Shown: positions 26,265 to 34,950, counted from the first letter of the stretch. The stretch is 64,000 bases of DNA from Streptomyces tibetensis (GCF_007655005.1 NZ_SZVW01000017.1:1-64000); one strand, 5' to 3'. The notes: a model not told the origin generated them from the sequence alone. Translations and numbers: made by a program.

Positions 26265-26450
26265 TGCCCACGTCCCTCGGTCGGCGGATCAGCGAGACCC
26301 TCTTGTCATGACCTCGCAAAGCGTGCGACGAGAATCGCCACTCCCGCGTGACGAGTCAAGGGTCCGGGACGGTTGACCTGAGGGGCAGAGGTTCACCACG
26401 GGCGGGATCCCGGGTCGGACGGGCTCCGGCACCGAGCGGCGCCACAACAA

Positions 26451-26473
26451 ACCCCAGGTCGTCGACCTGGGGT
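26451..26473. terminator. Terminator between the MerR and dipeptidase genes
   Basis: Arms ACCCCAGGTC (26451-26460) and GACCTGGGGT (26464-26473) enclose a 3-nt loop. Read on the minus strand, it follows the MerR gene by 40 bp and is succeeded by TTTGTTG, the expected U-rich tract. The rest of 26265-26450 is the upstream region of the dipeptidase gene. Confidence 0.75.
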
Positions 26474-26512
26474 GCAAGGAACGGGTGACGGTCCCGCTGG
26501 AGGCTTCGGGGA

Positions 26513-26863
26513 TCAGCCGGGGCCGATTTCGGAACCGCCGGACGCCTTCTGCGCCGCACGGCGGTACTCGGCGTTGATGCGCTGGGCCTCCTCGAGCTGG
26601 TCCTCCAGGATGACGATGCGGCAGGCGGCCTCGATCGGCGTACCCCGGTCGACGAGCTCACGGGCGCGCGCGGCGATCCGCAGCTGATAGCGGGAGTACC
26701 GCCGGTGCCCGCCCTCCGAGCGCAGCGGAGTGATGAGACGGGCCTCACCGATGGCCCGGAGGAATCCCGGGGTGGTGCCGAGCATCTCGGCGGCCCTGCC
26801 CATGGTGTAGGCGGGGTAGTCGTCGTCGTCCAGCCGGTCGCTGAGCGGGGTATCTGCTTCCAT
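26513..26863 (-). CDS. MerR-family regulator (HspR/SoxR-like HTH)
   Basis: About 116 aa. YTMGRAAEMLGTTPGFLRAI, then LITPLRSEGGHRRYSRYQLR, is the MerR winged helix, and the C-terminal ELVDRGTPIEAACRIVILED forms the dimerisation coiled coil. No effector domain or Cys ligand follows, so it probably does not sense metals. The start at 26863 is preceded by GAGGTGAC. Such short MerR proteins with EGGHRRYSRYQL are common next to stress genes in Streptomyces, and here cold-shock and helicase genes lie upstream. Confidence 0.88.
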   Translation of the reverse strand: MEADTPLSDRLDDDDYPAYTMGRAAEMLGTTPGFLRAIGEARLITPLRSEGGHRRYSRYQLRIAARARELVDRGTPIEAACRIVILEDQLEEAQRINAEYRRAAQKASGGSEIGPG

Positions 26864-26888
26864 GTCACCTCGTAGTACAACGCGTCGA

Positions 26889-26920
26889 GGGGCCCTGGTG
26901 CCGTACGGCACCAGGGCCCC
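26889..26920. terminator. 14-bp hairpin upstream of the MerR gene
   Basis: Arms GGGGCCCTGGTGCC (26889-26902) and GGCACCAGGGCCCC (26907-26920) with loop GTAC. No T-tract follows on either strand, so it may be a terminator for rightward or leftward read-through, or a structure in the MerR leader RNA. Confidence 0.5.
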
Positions 26921-27251
26921 GAAGGAAATTCAACACCATCAGTCGGCCCTTATGCGGTGCCGACCTTCTGTTTCCGCTACCCGGCCCGACTGCGGGAGGG
27001 GTGCGGGGATCGCGGCTGCGTGACCGGGGACCACCATCCAATCCGGGGTCTTGCGGTACCCGGACCGAGGGCTTCCCGGGCCGGGCGATCCTGATGGCGT
27101 CTGCTCCTCCGTCCTTCCTCGGTTCTGTCTGACCATGTCTACGAGAAGAAGGTTAACCACGGCGAGAAGCAAATGTCTACCCTGACAAAGACAGATTTTG
27201 GAGCCCGGTGGGTGCAGGCATGCTGTGACATCCGATGACGTGGCGATATGG
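26921..27251. other. Gene-poor stretch between the MerR gene and the CBS terminator
   Basis: A 77-codon open frame exists at 26939-27172 on the minus strand, but its composition is unlike neighbouring genes and it resembles no family. The segment 27120-27210 is AT-richer, with two ATGTCTAC direct repeats about 40 bp apart and a TGTC/GACA/GACA cluster. This fits a promoter region, possibly of the MerR gene, with a long leader. Confidence 0.4.
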
Positions 27252-27293
27252 CAGTGAGGGCCCTGCCGACGCGCGTCGGCAGGGCCCTCACTG
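27252..27293. terminator. 42-bp perfect palindrome, terminator of the helicase/CBS unit
   Basis: Two 21-nt arms, 27252-27272 and 27273-27293, are exactly complementary, beginning CAGTGAGGGCCCTGCC. It lies 28 bp beyond the CBS gene stop on the minus strand. Its length and lack of mismatch are exceptional; as RNA it would form a very stable hairpin without needing a long U-tract. Confidence 0.75.
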
Positions 27294-27321
27294 GGTTCGG
27301 TGGCGGTGACCCGCCTGTGTC

Positions 27322-27555
27322 TCAGCTCTCCGGGAGGTCCCGGAGGCGGACCCGGTCCGTATAGGCGGGGGCGTCCCGGAGGACGGTGAGCCGGGCCAGC
27401 GTGACCAGGCCCGTGCTCTGGTCGTCCTCGTCGCAGAGGACGAGGTGATCGACCCGCGCACCCGCCATGAGGGACAGGGCCACCTCGACCGTCATGTCGT
27501 CACGGATCCGAGGGGCGTGGGCCAGGGAGTGCTGCTGCGTCAGAACCGGCGTCAT
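27322..27555 (-). CDS. Single-CBS-domain protein
   Basis: 77 aa. RIRDDMTVEVALSLMAGARV, then DHLVLCDEDDQSTGLVTLAR and LTVLRDAP, fit one CBS motif (ligand-binding module for adenine nucleotides). Most CBS proteins carry pairs, so this one probably dimerises. It starts at an ATG with GGAG upstream, 41 bp after the DEAD-box helicase stop on the same strand, suggesting one transcript. Confidence 0.75.
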   Translation of the reverse strand: MTPVLTQQHSLAHAPRIRDDMTVEVALSLMAGARVDHLVLCDEDDQSTGLVTLARLTVLRDAPAYTDRVRLRDLPES

Positions 27556-27596
27556 GGGTGTCTCCTGCCGAGAGGGGATGGCGAGCGGGCGCAGGG

Positions 27597-29081
27597 CTAC
27601 GCGGCCGAGCCGGAACCGGTGCGCCGCTGCCCCCTGGGGCGCGCCGCTTCCCCTGCGGGGCGGCCCTGCCCGGCGGGACGGCGTCCCCGGCGGCCCCGGG
27701 ACCCGGCGGACGCGCCGCGGGGGCGTTCCGCGCGCGGCGCGGGGATGACGACCGGGATCCCGGACGGGGCCTGGGCGCCCGTGATGCGGCTCAGCTCCGC
27801 CTCGCCGGAACGCACCTGGGCGACCTGGGGCGTGATGCCCGCCGACGACATCAGCCGGCTCATGCCCCGACGCTGGCCCGGGGTCACCAGGGTGACCACG
27901 CTGCCGGACTCGCCGGCCCGCGCGGTGCGGCCGCCCCGGTGCAGGTAGTCCTTGTGGTCGCCGGGCGGGTCCACGTTGACGACCAGGTCGAGGTTGTCGA
28001 CGTGGATGCCGCGGGCGGCGACGTTGGTCGCCACCAGGACCGTCACGTCCCCGCTCTTGAACTGGGCGAGGGTCCTGGTCCGCTGGGGCTGGGACTTCCC
28101 GCCGTGCAGGGCCGCGGCGCGCACGCCGCTGCTCAGCAGGTGCGTGGTCAGCCGGTCCACCGCGTGCTTGGTGTCGAGAAACATGATCACCCGGCCGTCG
28201 CGCGCCGCGATCTCGGTGGTCGTGCGGTGCTTGTCGGCGTCGTGCACATGAAGCACGTGGTGCTCCATGGTGGTGACCGCGCCCGCGGACGGGTCGACGG
28301 AGTGCACCACCGGGTCGTGCAGGTAGGTGCGGACCAGCCGGTCGACGTTGCGGTCCAGGGTGGCCGAGAACAGCATCCGCTGCCCGCCCGGGCGCACCTG
28401 GTCGAGCAGGGCGGTCACCTGCGGCATGAAGCCCATGTCGGCCATCTGGTCGGCCTCGTCCAGGACGGTGATGTCCACGTGGTCCAGACGGCAGTCGCCC
28501 CGGTCTATGAGGTCCTTGAGCCGTCCGGGTGTCGCGACGACCACCTCCGCCCCGCCGCGCAGCGCACTGGCCTGCCTGCCCAGGGACATCCCGCCGACGA
28601 CGGTGGCGAGCCGCAGGCTCACGGCGCGGGCGTACGGGGTGAGGGCGTCGGTGACCTGCTGGGCCAGCTCGCGGGTGGGCACGAGGACCAGGGCGAGCGG
28701 CTGCCGCGGCTCGGCGCGCCGCCCGGCCGTCCGGGCCAGCACGGCGAGGCCGAAGGCGAGCGTCTTGCCGGAGCCGGTGCGGCCGCGGCCCAGGACGTCC
28801 CGGCCGGCCACGGAGTTCGGCAGGGTCGCCCCCTGGATCGGGAAGGGCGTGGTCACGCCCTCGTGGCCGAGGGTGGCCAACAGCCGTGCGGGCAGGTCGA
28901 GATCGGCGAACGACTCGACGGCCGGCAGCGGGGGCGTGATCGTCACCGGCGGGGCGAACTCACCCTGGGGAGCCCTGCGGGGTCCCTGGGACCAGGAGCG
29001 GCGCGGGTTACCGGAGCGGCGGTCGGCGCCGTCACTCCTCGGGAAACGGTCGCGGGTACGGGATGTGTGGGCACGCTTCAT
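27597..29081 (-). CDS. DEAD-box RNA helicase
   Basis: About 494 aa ATP-dependent RNA helicase. Motifs in order: Q motif (TPFPIQGATLPNSVAGRDVL), motif I GRTGSGKTLAFGL, VPTRELAQQV, VVATPGRLKDLI, DEAD in VLDEADQMADMGF, SAT in MLFSATLDRNV, then ATNVAARGIHVDNLDLVVN and HRGGRTARAGESGSV of the second RecA domain. The Arg/Gly/Pro-rich C-terminal tail likely binds RNA. The start at 29081 has GGAAGG upstream. Proximity to a cold-shock gene fits a role in cold RNA remodelling or ribosome assembly. Confidence 0.92.
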   Translation of the reverse strand: MKRAHTSRTRDRFPRSDGADRRSGNPRRSWSQGPRRAPQGEFAPPVTITPPLPAVESFADLDLPARLLATLGHEGVTTPFPIQGATLPNSVAGRDVLGRGRTGSGKTLAFGLAVLARTAGRRAEPRQPLALVLVPTRELAQQVTDALTPYARAVSLRLATVVGGMSLGRQASALRGGAEVVVATPGRLKDLIDRGDCRLDHVDITVLDEADQMADMGFMPQVTALLDQVRPGGQRMLFSATLDRNVDRLVRTYLHDPVVHSVDPSAGAVTTMEHHVLHVHDADKHRTTTEIAARDGRVIMFLDTKHAVDRLTTHLLSSGVRAAALHGGKSQPQRTRTLAQFKSGDVTVLVATNVAARGIHVDNLDLVVNVDPPGDHKDYLHRGGRTARAGESGSVVTLVTPGQRRGMSRLMSSAGITPQVAQVRSGEAELSRITGAQAPSGIPVVIPAPRAERPRGASAGSRGRRGRRPAGQGRPAGEAARPRGQRRTGSGSAA

Positions 29082-29203
29082 GCGGGACCTTCCTTTGCGG
29101 GCGCGTAGCAAGGAAATCCGCAGCAGAGGAGCGGCGCAGAGAATCTCGAGACGAGCCGAAGTCGATGTGGCCGGGTCGGACCGGCGGGGAAAAACAGCGA
29201 GCC

Positions 29204-29233
29204 GGGGCCCGCACCCCTTCAGGTGCGGGCCCC
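29204..29233 (-). terminator. Terminator after the cold-shock gene
   Basis: A 12-bp stem, GGGGCCCGCACC (29204-29215) and GGTGCGGGCCCC (29222-29233), with a 6-nt loop. On the minus strand it lies 28 bp after the cold-shock gene and is followed within a few bases by TGTTTTTCC. It separates the cold-shock gene from the helicase, whose promoter must lie in 29082-29200. Confidence 0.8.
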
Positions 29234-29261
29234 AGCTGCGAAATATGCGCGAGCGCCGATG

Positions 29262-29465
29262 TCAGGCGGGCACGATGTTCTCGGCCGTCGGGCCCTTCTG
29301 GCCCTGCGCGATGTCGAACGACACCTTCTGGCCTTCGAGCAGCTCGCGGAAGCCCTGGGCGGCGATGTTCGAGTAGTGGGCGAAGACGTCAGCGCCGCCG
29401 CCGTCCTGCTCGATGAAGCCGAAGCCCTTTTCAGAGTTGAACCACTTCACGGTACCGGTAGCCAT
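29262..29465 (-). CDS. Cold-shock protein (CspA family)
   Basis: 67 aa, full length for the family. It begins MATGTVKWFNSEKGFGFIEQ with RNP1 (KGFGFI), then DVFAHYSNIAAQGFRELLEG with RNP2 (VFAHY) and QKVSFDIAQGQKGPTAENIV. It binds single-stranded RNA/DNA and acts as an RNA chaperone. CTTCGGAG-type sequence on the coding strand gives a GAAGGAGAAC ribosome site. The AT-rich upstream region (29470-29740) fits the long structured leader usual for csp genes. Confidence 0.95.
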   Translation of the reverse strand: MATGTVKWFNSEKGFGFIEQDGGGADVFAHYSNIAAQGFRELLEGQKVSFDIAQGQKGPTAENIVPA

Positions 29466-30019
29466 TTTGTTCTCCTTCGGAGGCGGTTTCGGGAATCCAC
29501 CCTGTGTGAATTCCGTGTCGCCGTGATGATTACCCCGTAGGAAATGAACCTTCTGGCAACCACACCTGCAACTGAGATCGACAGTAGCACGGTGGGTTCG
29601 GCCCCACGTCGATCGGAAATTGCGATCCGGTGGAGGGTCGAGGAATACTCGGCGGGCCCTGCTTCTATTTCTCATTTTGCGGGCACAGATATTTCCCTCC
29701 GCGGGCGCGGACCTTCCTGTCGCGCCCTCGTGCGCCGGCCCTGTGACCTCCACCGACGGGCGATGAGCCGCTGCCACCGCGATCGGTGGACGGCACGGCG
29801 GCCGACGCGCCGCCGCGCCACTCCGGCGACGAAGGTCACATCCCCCGGATGGCCGTACCCGGCGACAACTACGTGGACATGTCACCGATCGGTGACGGGG
29901 TGGTGCGGGAACGGAGACGACGGGATCCTCGCGGCTCCCAGCTCCCTCATAGTGATCAAGAAGCACCGCGAGGCCGAACCGACCACGGCCTCGAACCGAT
30001 CGATGAATCAGGGGATTTC
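29466..30019. promoter_or_regulatory. Divergent promoter region (csp left, lipoprotein right) with a 16-bp palindrome
   Basis: About 550 bp without a convincing gene. The part next to csp (29466-29700) is AT-richer and probably holds the csp promoter and leader. GTCACCGATCGGTGAC at 29881-29896 is a perfect palindrome, 124 bp before the lipoprotein start, and may be an operator for that gene. Confidence 0.5.
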
Positions 30020-30697
30020 ATGTCCGGCAACCGTCGCAAGGCCTTCCTCGTCTCCGCAGTCCTCGTGGGCGGCGCCCTGCTGATGACCGCATGCCAGGAC
30101 ACGGACGAGGCCGCGGACACCGGGGCGTCGCAGGGCTCCTCGTCCGCGTCCGGCGACGCGGCCACCCCGTCCGGCTCCTCGGCCGCGGGCAGCGGCAAGG
30201 ACTCCGGCGCGGCCGGCAAGGGCTCCGGGGCGACGGGCGGAACCGAGGACGGGGCCGGCTCCGGCGCGGACACCGGCAACGGCAAGCGGGAGCCGGTCGG
30301 GCAGAGCTGCGGCGCCAACGACATCTCCTGGAACACCAGGTCCGAGACCCAGGCCGGCGGCTACATCCTGATCTCCGCGAAGGCGAAGCCGGGGATCACC
30401 TGCATCCTGCCCGCCGCGCTGCCGACCGTGGCGTTCGGATCCGACGGCACCGAGGCGGGCCCCGCGGAGCAGGCCGTGGGCGAGCAGATCACGCTGAGCG
30501 GGAACACCACCGCCTACGCCGGGGTCAACCCCAAGAGCACCGACAGCGACGGCGGCAAGGAACTGGACAGCATCATCGTCGCCATCGGTGACGACGACCC
30601 CGAACCGGTCTCCCTGAAGGTCGGCACCATCACGGTCGACAAGCCGGTCGTCACCAACTGGCACACCTCCGCGACCGACGCCGTCCCCTTCAGCTGA
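30020..30697 (+). CDS. Secreted lipoprotein, DUF4232-like
   Basis: 225 aa. Lipoprotein signal peptide RRKAFLVSAVLVGGALLMTA followed by the lipobox Cys (C near residue 24). A low-complexity Ser/Gly/Ala linker (about residues 30-90) precedes a C-terminal domain with CGANDISWNTRSETQAGGYI and two Cys (SCGAND, ITCILPA), in the pattern of DUF4232. It is anchored at the outer face of the membrane. The family function is unknown; a divergent cold-shock gene gives no hint. Confidence 0.83.
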   Translation: MSGNRRKAFLVSAVLVGGALLMTACQDTDEAADTGASQGSSSASGDAATPSGSSAAGSGKDSGAAGKGSGATGGTEDGAGSGADTGNGKREPVGQSCGANDISWNTRSETQAGGYILISAKAKPGITCILPAALPTVAFGSDGTEAGPAEQAVGEQITLSGNTTAYAGVNPKSTDSDGGKELDSIIVAIGDDDPEPVSLKVGTITVDKPVVTNWHTSATDAVPFS

Positions 30698-30850
30698 ACG
30701 GCCCCGCGCCCCCCGCCCCCGCGTGGACTCCGCTAGCATGTTCGAACTCGCGGTGGTCCCCCCATCGCTCTCCGTCTACCCAGCCATTCGGATGAATCGG
30801 CCAGAAGATTGACAGCCAGGGCATCGCGGGCGTTTTCGCGAATCAGCGGC

Positions 30851-32230
30851 ATGACGTCGTGGGGTGCGTGGCGCCGTCGGCGCGCGGTGCTGTGGGGTGC
30901 GGCGGCCCTGGTGGCTCTCGCGTTCCTCGTCGTGCTGGAGATCGCCGCCCGCCGCTACGGCGAGCCCGGCCCCATCACCACCCAGGTGGGGGCCCTGGTC
31001 TTCGCCCCCAAGCCGGGCCCGCTGTACGGCGGTCTGGCGCTGATGATGGTGGTGCTCACCTGGCGGCAACGGTTCATCGCGGCCGGCGCCGCGCTCGGTA
31101 TCGACGCCGTCCTGCTGCTGGTGCGCCGGGCGGCCGGCGTCGAGACGGTCGAGGGCCACTCCCTGGGCACCGGTGCGTTGTGGGTGATGCTGGGCTTCGC
31201 GGTCGTCGCCGTCACGCGCCGCACCGGTGACGAACGCGTCCTGCTGCTGAAGGGCGTCGGGCTGGGCCTGTTGCTGGTGGCCGCCCGCAAGACCGGCGAC
31301 GCCTGGCTGTTCATCACGGCGAAGACCCGCCCGACGGTGCTCGACCAGTACGTGGCGATGGCCGATCACGCGCTGGGCAACCCGTCCTGGGCGGCGGGCC
31401 GTCTCGTCGATGCCACCGCCCCCTTCAGCACTCATCTTCTCCAGCTGGTCTACGGCCAGCTCGCGGTGGCCGCCGTCGTCGTCGCCCTCTACCAGCTGCG
31501 CGACGTGACGGCCGAGCGCCGCTTCCCGCGCCATCACCTGGTGCGCACCTTCCTGGTGATCGGCCTCCTCGGGCCGGGCATCTACATGCTCTTCCCGGTG
31601 GTCGGACCCGTCTTCGCCTACGGCCCGGGCGCCTCCGGCACCGGCGGTGTGGAGTGGGCGACGGCCAACCTGTGGCCGCACACGTCGCTGCCGGTCAGCA
31701 TCCCGGTCCCGATGACGTACGACGGCATCACACCCCGCAACTGCATGCCCAGCCTGCACACGGCATGGGCCGTCGCGATCTTCGTCCACACTCGCCGGGC
31801 CCCGCGGCTGCTGCGGTTCGCGGGCACGTTCTGGCTGGTCGTCACGCTCGCAGCGACCCTGGGATTCGGCTACCACTACGGCGTGGATCTGGTCGCCGGC
31901 GTGGTGTTCGCCCTGACCATCGAGGCGGCCCTGCGCGCACAGGAGCGCGGCTGGGACCGGCCGGGCATCCGGCTGGTCGCCTACGGCACAGCGGTCTTCG
32001 CCGCCCTCCTGGTGTCGTACCGCTACCTGCCGATGGAGATGGCCACCCTTCCCGAGGTGGCCGGGCCCCTCCTCATCCTGGCTATGACCTCGGTGATCTA
32101 CGGCTACGTACGGGTCACCAGGTCGTGGGCGACCCGTCCGATCGCCTACGTTCCGAGCCCCACCGAGGCGCCGGACGACCACGAGAGCCCGGCACCGGAC
32201 ACCGCACGCAGGGACGCCGTCGCGGGGTGA
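30851..32230 (+). CDS. PAP2-superfamily membrane phosphatase/transferase
   Basis: About 459 aa polytopic membrane protein. The C-terminal half has the PAP2 catalytic motifs: NCMPSLHTAWAVAIFVHTRR (motif with catalytic His) and GFGYHYGVDLVAGVVFALTI (His/Asp pair), as in the inositol-phosphorylceramide-synthase-like PAP2_3 group. The N-terminal half adds about five helices of unknown role. I prefer the ATG at 30851; a TTG at 30809 is possible. Likely a lipid phosphatase or phosphotransferase acting in cell-envelope lipid metabolism. Confidence 0.85.
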   Translation: MTSWGAWRRRRAVLWGAAALVALAFLVVLEIAARRYGEPGPITTQVGALVFAPKPGPLYGGLALMMVVLTWRQRFIAAGAALGIDAVLLLVRRAAGVETVEGHSLGTGALWVMLGFAVVAVTRRTGDERVLLLKGVGLGLLLVAARKTGDAWLFITAKTRPTVLDQYVAMADHALGNPSWAAGRLVDATAPFSTHLLQLVYGQLAVAAVVVALYQLRDVTAERRFPRHHLVRTFLVIGLLGPGIYMLFPVVGPVFAYGPGASGTGGVEWATANLWPHTSLPVSIPVPMTYDGITPRNCMPSLHTAWAVAIFVHTRRAPRLLRFAGTFWLVVTLAATLGFGYHYGVDLVAGVVFALTIEAALRAQERGWDRPGIRLVAYGTAVFAALLVSYRYLPMEMATLPEVAGPLLILAMTSVIYGYVRVTRSWATRPIAYVPSPTEAPDDHESPAPDTARRDAVAG

Positions 32231-32266
32231 CCCCACCGGCGTCCCGCCGTCGGCTCGCCGAGATGG

Positions 32267-32528
32267 TCACGAGGTGGGCTGGAAGGTCCACAACAGGTCG
32301 GTGCTGGTCCCCCAGGTCCACTGCTTGGTCACGGACCCCGAGGGAACCTGTCCGCCGCCGTCCAGGACAAGTCCGGTGGACCGGTTGGCGATCGAGTACC
32401 GGCCGTTGCCGCGGTCGGTGATCTGCCACTGCTGGTCGGGACTGCCGTTCCAGGCCGCTTGCCGGGCGGCAGCGCCGTCGCCGGTCGAGCCCCAGCCGTC
32501 GGCGACCATGCCGTTGGTGCGGTTGACC
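32267..32528 (-). pseudogene. Fragment of a ricin-type lectin domain
   Basis: The minus-strand frame reads SRVNRTNGMVADGWG, then NGSPDQQWQITDRGNGRYSI and ANRSTGLVLDGGGQVPSGS, ending TDLLWTFQPTS. This is the end of a ricin B-like (QxW) carbohydrate-binding domain usually found at the C-terminus of secreted glycosidases. Upstream the similarity ends abruptly at about 32528, where a LysR fragment begins on the other strand. No start or signal peptide remains. Confidence 0.7.
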
Positions 32529-32532
32529 CGCG

Positions 32533-32748
32533 ATCGCCGACCAGCGTGGCTATTACAGCCGCCCGGGCCTGGTCTTCAAGCCGCTCACGGACGCCCCGGG
32601 CATCGACTACGCGTTCGTCTGGCCCACCGGCCACGAGAGGGCCCGGCTACGGGCCTTCGTCCAGGTGGCCATGGATCAGGTCCGCGGCGTGGGTGGCCCG
32701 GCGCGGGCCGTGGAAGGCCTGTGGGCGGACGGGGGCCCGGGCACCTGA
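32533..32748 (+). pseudogene. Fragment of a LysR-family regulator (C-terminus)
   Basis: The frame reads IADQRGYYSRPGLVFKPLTD, then APGIDYAFVWPTGHERARLR and AFVQVAMDQVRG, and stops at 32746-32748. This is the end of a LysR effector-binding domain (about 70 residues). There is no start, HTH or ribosome site; it abuts the lectin fragment within a few bases. Together they mark a deletion that removed parts of two genes. Confidence 0.7.
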
Positions 32749-32775
32749 GCGCCTTGCCCGGGAGCTCGGCGAAGG

Positions 32776-33873
32776 TCAGCGTGCGTCCTGCGGGACCATG
32801 CGTCGGGCGTCCGGGACGTCTGCGGCCGCCCCCTCGGCGGACGAACCCCCGGCGGTCGGCTTCCCAGGCATCGGCGCCCCGGGCACCGGCGCCCCGGGCA
32901 CCGGCTGTTCGACCGTCCGCTTCCGCTTCTCGGCGCCCCCGGGCGTGCCTCCCTCCGCCGCCTCGTCGACCGCAACCGCCGCACCGGCCGTCGCCCCCGT
33001 CCGCCGTGTCATCCCGACGCCCGCGAGGACGACGGCCATGCCCAGCACCACCCGGACGCTCAGGTTCTCGCCCAGGACGACCGCGCCGAGGAGGACGGAG
33101 ACCACCGGCAGCAGGTAGCCGACCACGGCCGCGTTGGTGGCCCCCTCGTCGTTGATGATCCGGTAGGTGAGGTGGAACGTGATCGCGGTGCACAGGACAC
33201 CGAGGGCGACGGCCGCGATCACGACCGTCGGTCCCGCGCCGACCGAGTCCAGGCCACCGATCGGCATGCCGAAGGCGGTCAGTCCGCTCGCGGCGACGAG
33301 CTGGGCGGCGGACAGGGAGATGGTGGGAGTGCCCCTGCCGACCAGGGTGCGTCCCATGTAGGTGAACGCGACGGCGTAGCTGGCGGCGGCGCCGAGGATG
33401 GCAAGGGCGCCCCAGCCGGTGGCCCCGGTCGTCCGCCAGGGGGCGAAGATGAGGATCACGCCGGCGAAGCCGAGCAGCAGGCCCACGAGGCGGGCCGGGC
33501 GCATCCCGCGTTCGGAGCCGAGGGCGAGGCCGAGGGCGATCGACCAGAGCGGGGTCGTGGCGTTGAGGACTCCGGCGAGGCCCGAGTCGACGGTCTGCTG
33601 GCCCAGACTGAACAGCGCGAACGGGAGCGCGTTGCAGAAGAAGGCCGCGACGACGATGTGGCGCCAGACGGCGACACCCCGCGGGAGGCGCCGGCCCGAC
33701 GCGTAGCAGGCGACGGTGAGGACGAGTGCGCCGAGGACGCAGCGGACGAACGTGACCTGGAGGGGGGAGAGTCCGCGCAGTGCGAGCTCGATCCACAGGA
33801 AGGTGGAGCCCCACAGCAGGGCGAGCACGACCACCCGCGTCGCGCCCCCCAGGCTCGGTGTACGGCTGCTCAC
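32776..33873 (-). CDS. EamA/DMT-family transporter
   Basis: About 365 aa with ten predicted helices in two EamA repeats (VVVLALLWGSTFLWIELAL ... and WGALAILGAAASYAVAFTYM ...). The drug/metabolite transporter hallmark FVRCVLGALVLT and ATTPLWSIALGLALG are present. A GTG at 33873 is preferred over the ATG at 33888, since GGAGGA spaced for it lies within the first codons of the longer form. The C-terminal tail is odd: a 70-residue hydrophilic extension with PVPGAPVPGAPMPGKP repeats. It is divergent from a LysR gene that probably controls it. Substrate unknown. Confidence 0.88.
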   Translation of the reverse strand: MSSRTPSLGGATRVVVLALLWGSTFLWIELALRGLSPLQVTFVRCVLGALVLTVACYASGRRLPRGVAVWRHIVVAAFFCNALPFALFSLGQQTVDSGLAGVLNATTPLWSIALGLALGSERGMRPARLVGLLLGFAGVILIFAPWRTTGATGWGALAILGAAASYAVAFTYMGRTLVGRGTPTISLSAAQLVAASGLTAFGMPIGGLDSVGAGPTVVIAAVALGVLCTAITFHLTYRIINDEGATNAAVVGYLLPVVSVLLGAVVLGENLSVRVVLGMAVVLAGVGMTRRTGATAGAAVAVDEAAEGGTPGGAEKRKRTVEQPVPGAPVPGAPMPGKPTAGGSSAEGAAADVPDARRMVPQDAR

Positions 33874-34029
33874 GACGCATTCCTCCATCCGGACCGACGG
33901 CTCGTTCGATCGCCGGTCCCTCGGACCCGCCCCTTCGAACCGTTCCTCTGAACCCGCTCCCTTGAAGGTGCCTCAGCCGTCTGTTCAGGACAAGCGAATG
34001 GTTCTACTCAGCCTGTTAAGCTGCGCTAC

Positions 34030-34950
34030 ATGCTCGATGTGAGGCGACTGCAAGTCCTGCGTGCGGTGGTCACCAGTGGCACGGTCACCGCCGCCGCGGC
34101 CCACCTGGGCTACACACCGTCCGCCGTCAGCCAGCAGATCGCGGTGCTGGAGAAACAGGCCGGTACGGCACTGTTCGAACGGGTCGGTCGCAGTGTGCGG
34201 CCCACTGCCGCCGGTCTGCTGCTCACCGAGCACGCAGCCCTGATCAGCTCGGCGGTCGCCCAGGCGGAGAGCGCCCTCGCCGATCTCCGCGCCGGACGCA
34301 CCGGCCGCTTGTCGGTCCGTTACTTCGCCACGTCGGGCTCCACGTTGGTGGCCCCCGCACTGGCCCGTCTCCGCGCCGAGCACCCCGGCGTCCGTGTCGA
34401 CCTTCGACTCACCGACCCGGAGGACCCGCTCCAGGAGGTGGTGCGAGGCCGGGCCGACCTGGCCGTGGTCGTCCAGGCACCCGGCCGCGCCGGCGACGGT
34501 TTCCGGTTGGTCCACCTCCTTGACGACCCGTACGCCGCCGTACTGCCCCAAGGACACGCCCTCGCCGGCGAGGAGATCATCGACCTGAACGAGCTGGCCG
34601 GTGAGCAGTGGGTCGGCAGCGAGCCGCCCGGGCCGTGCCTGGAGCCGGTGATCGACTCCTGTGCGGCGGCCGGCTTCAGCCCCGACTTCGTCATCCGGAG
34701 CGAGGACTACGCCACCGCTCAGGGCTTCGTCGCGGCAGGTCTGGGAGTCGGCCTGATGCCGATGCTGGGACTGCGCACCCGGCACCCCGGTGTCGTCGTA
34801 CGCCCGGTCCGGGGCCCTGAACCGTTCCGGGTGATCTCGGCGGCCGTACGGGAGACGGCCCTCGAACAGCCCGCTCTGCGCGATCTGCTGGCGGCGCTGC
34901 GGTCCGCTGCCCGCGCCGCCGGCCCCGGCGACGACCCGGACGCGGACTGA
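34030..34950 (+). CDS. LysR-family transcriptional regulator
   Basis: 306 aa. HTH domain MLDVRRLQVLRAVVTSGTVT, then YTPSAVSQQIAVLEKQAGTA and LFERVGRSVRPTAAGLLLTE. The effector domain runs from LSVRYFATSGSTLVAPALAR. Divergent from the EamA transporter with a 156-bp intergenic region, the usual LysR regulator-target layout. It reads toward the NRPS cluster but is separated from it by a terminator hairpin. Confidence 0.92.
   Translation: MLDVRRLQVLRAVVTSGTVTAAAAHLGYTPSAVSQQIAVLEKQAGTALFERVGRSVRPTAAGLLLTEHAALISSAVAQAESALADLRAGRTGRLSVRYFATSGSTLVAPALARLRAEHPGVRVDLRLTDPEDPLQEVVRGRADLAVVVQAPGRAGDGFRLVHLLDDPYAAVLPQGHALAGEEIIDLNELAGEQWVGSEPPGPCLEPVIDSCAAAGFSPDFVIRSEDYATAQGFVAAGLGVGLMPMLGLRTRHPGVVVRPVRGPEPFRVISAAVRETALEQPALRDLLAALRSAARAAGPGDDPDAD

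Noticed and set aside
24081..26351. Open frame of about 750 codons opposite the dipeptidase-discoidin gene
   Set aside because: Shadow frame; the opposite strand has a signal peptide and two recognisable domains.
26939..27172. 77-codon open frame between the MerR and CBS genes
   Set aside because: No family resemblance, no convincing ribosome site, and composition unlike neighbouring genes.
32274..33155. Plus-strand open frame across the lectin and LysR fragments
   Set aside because: Runs antisense to the lectin fragment and EamA gene and out of frame with the LysR fragment; no motifs.
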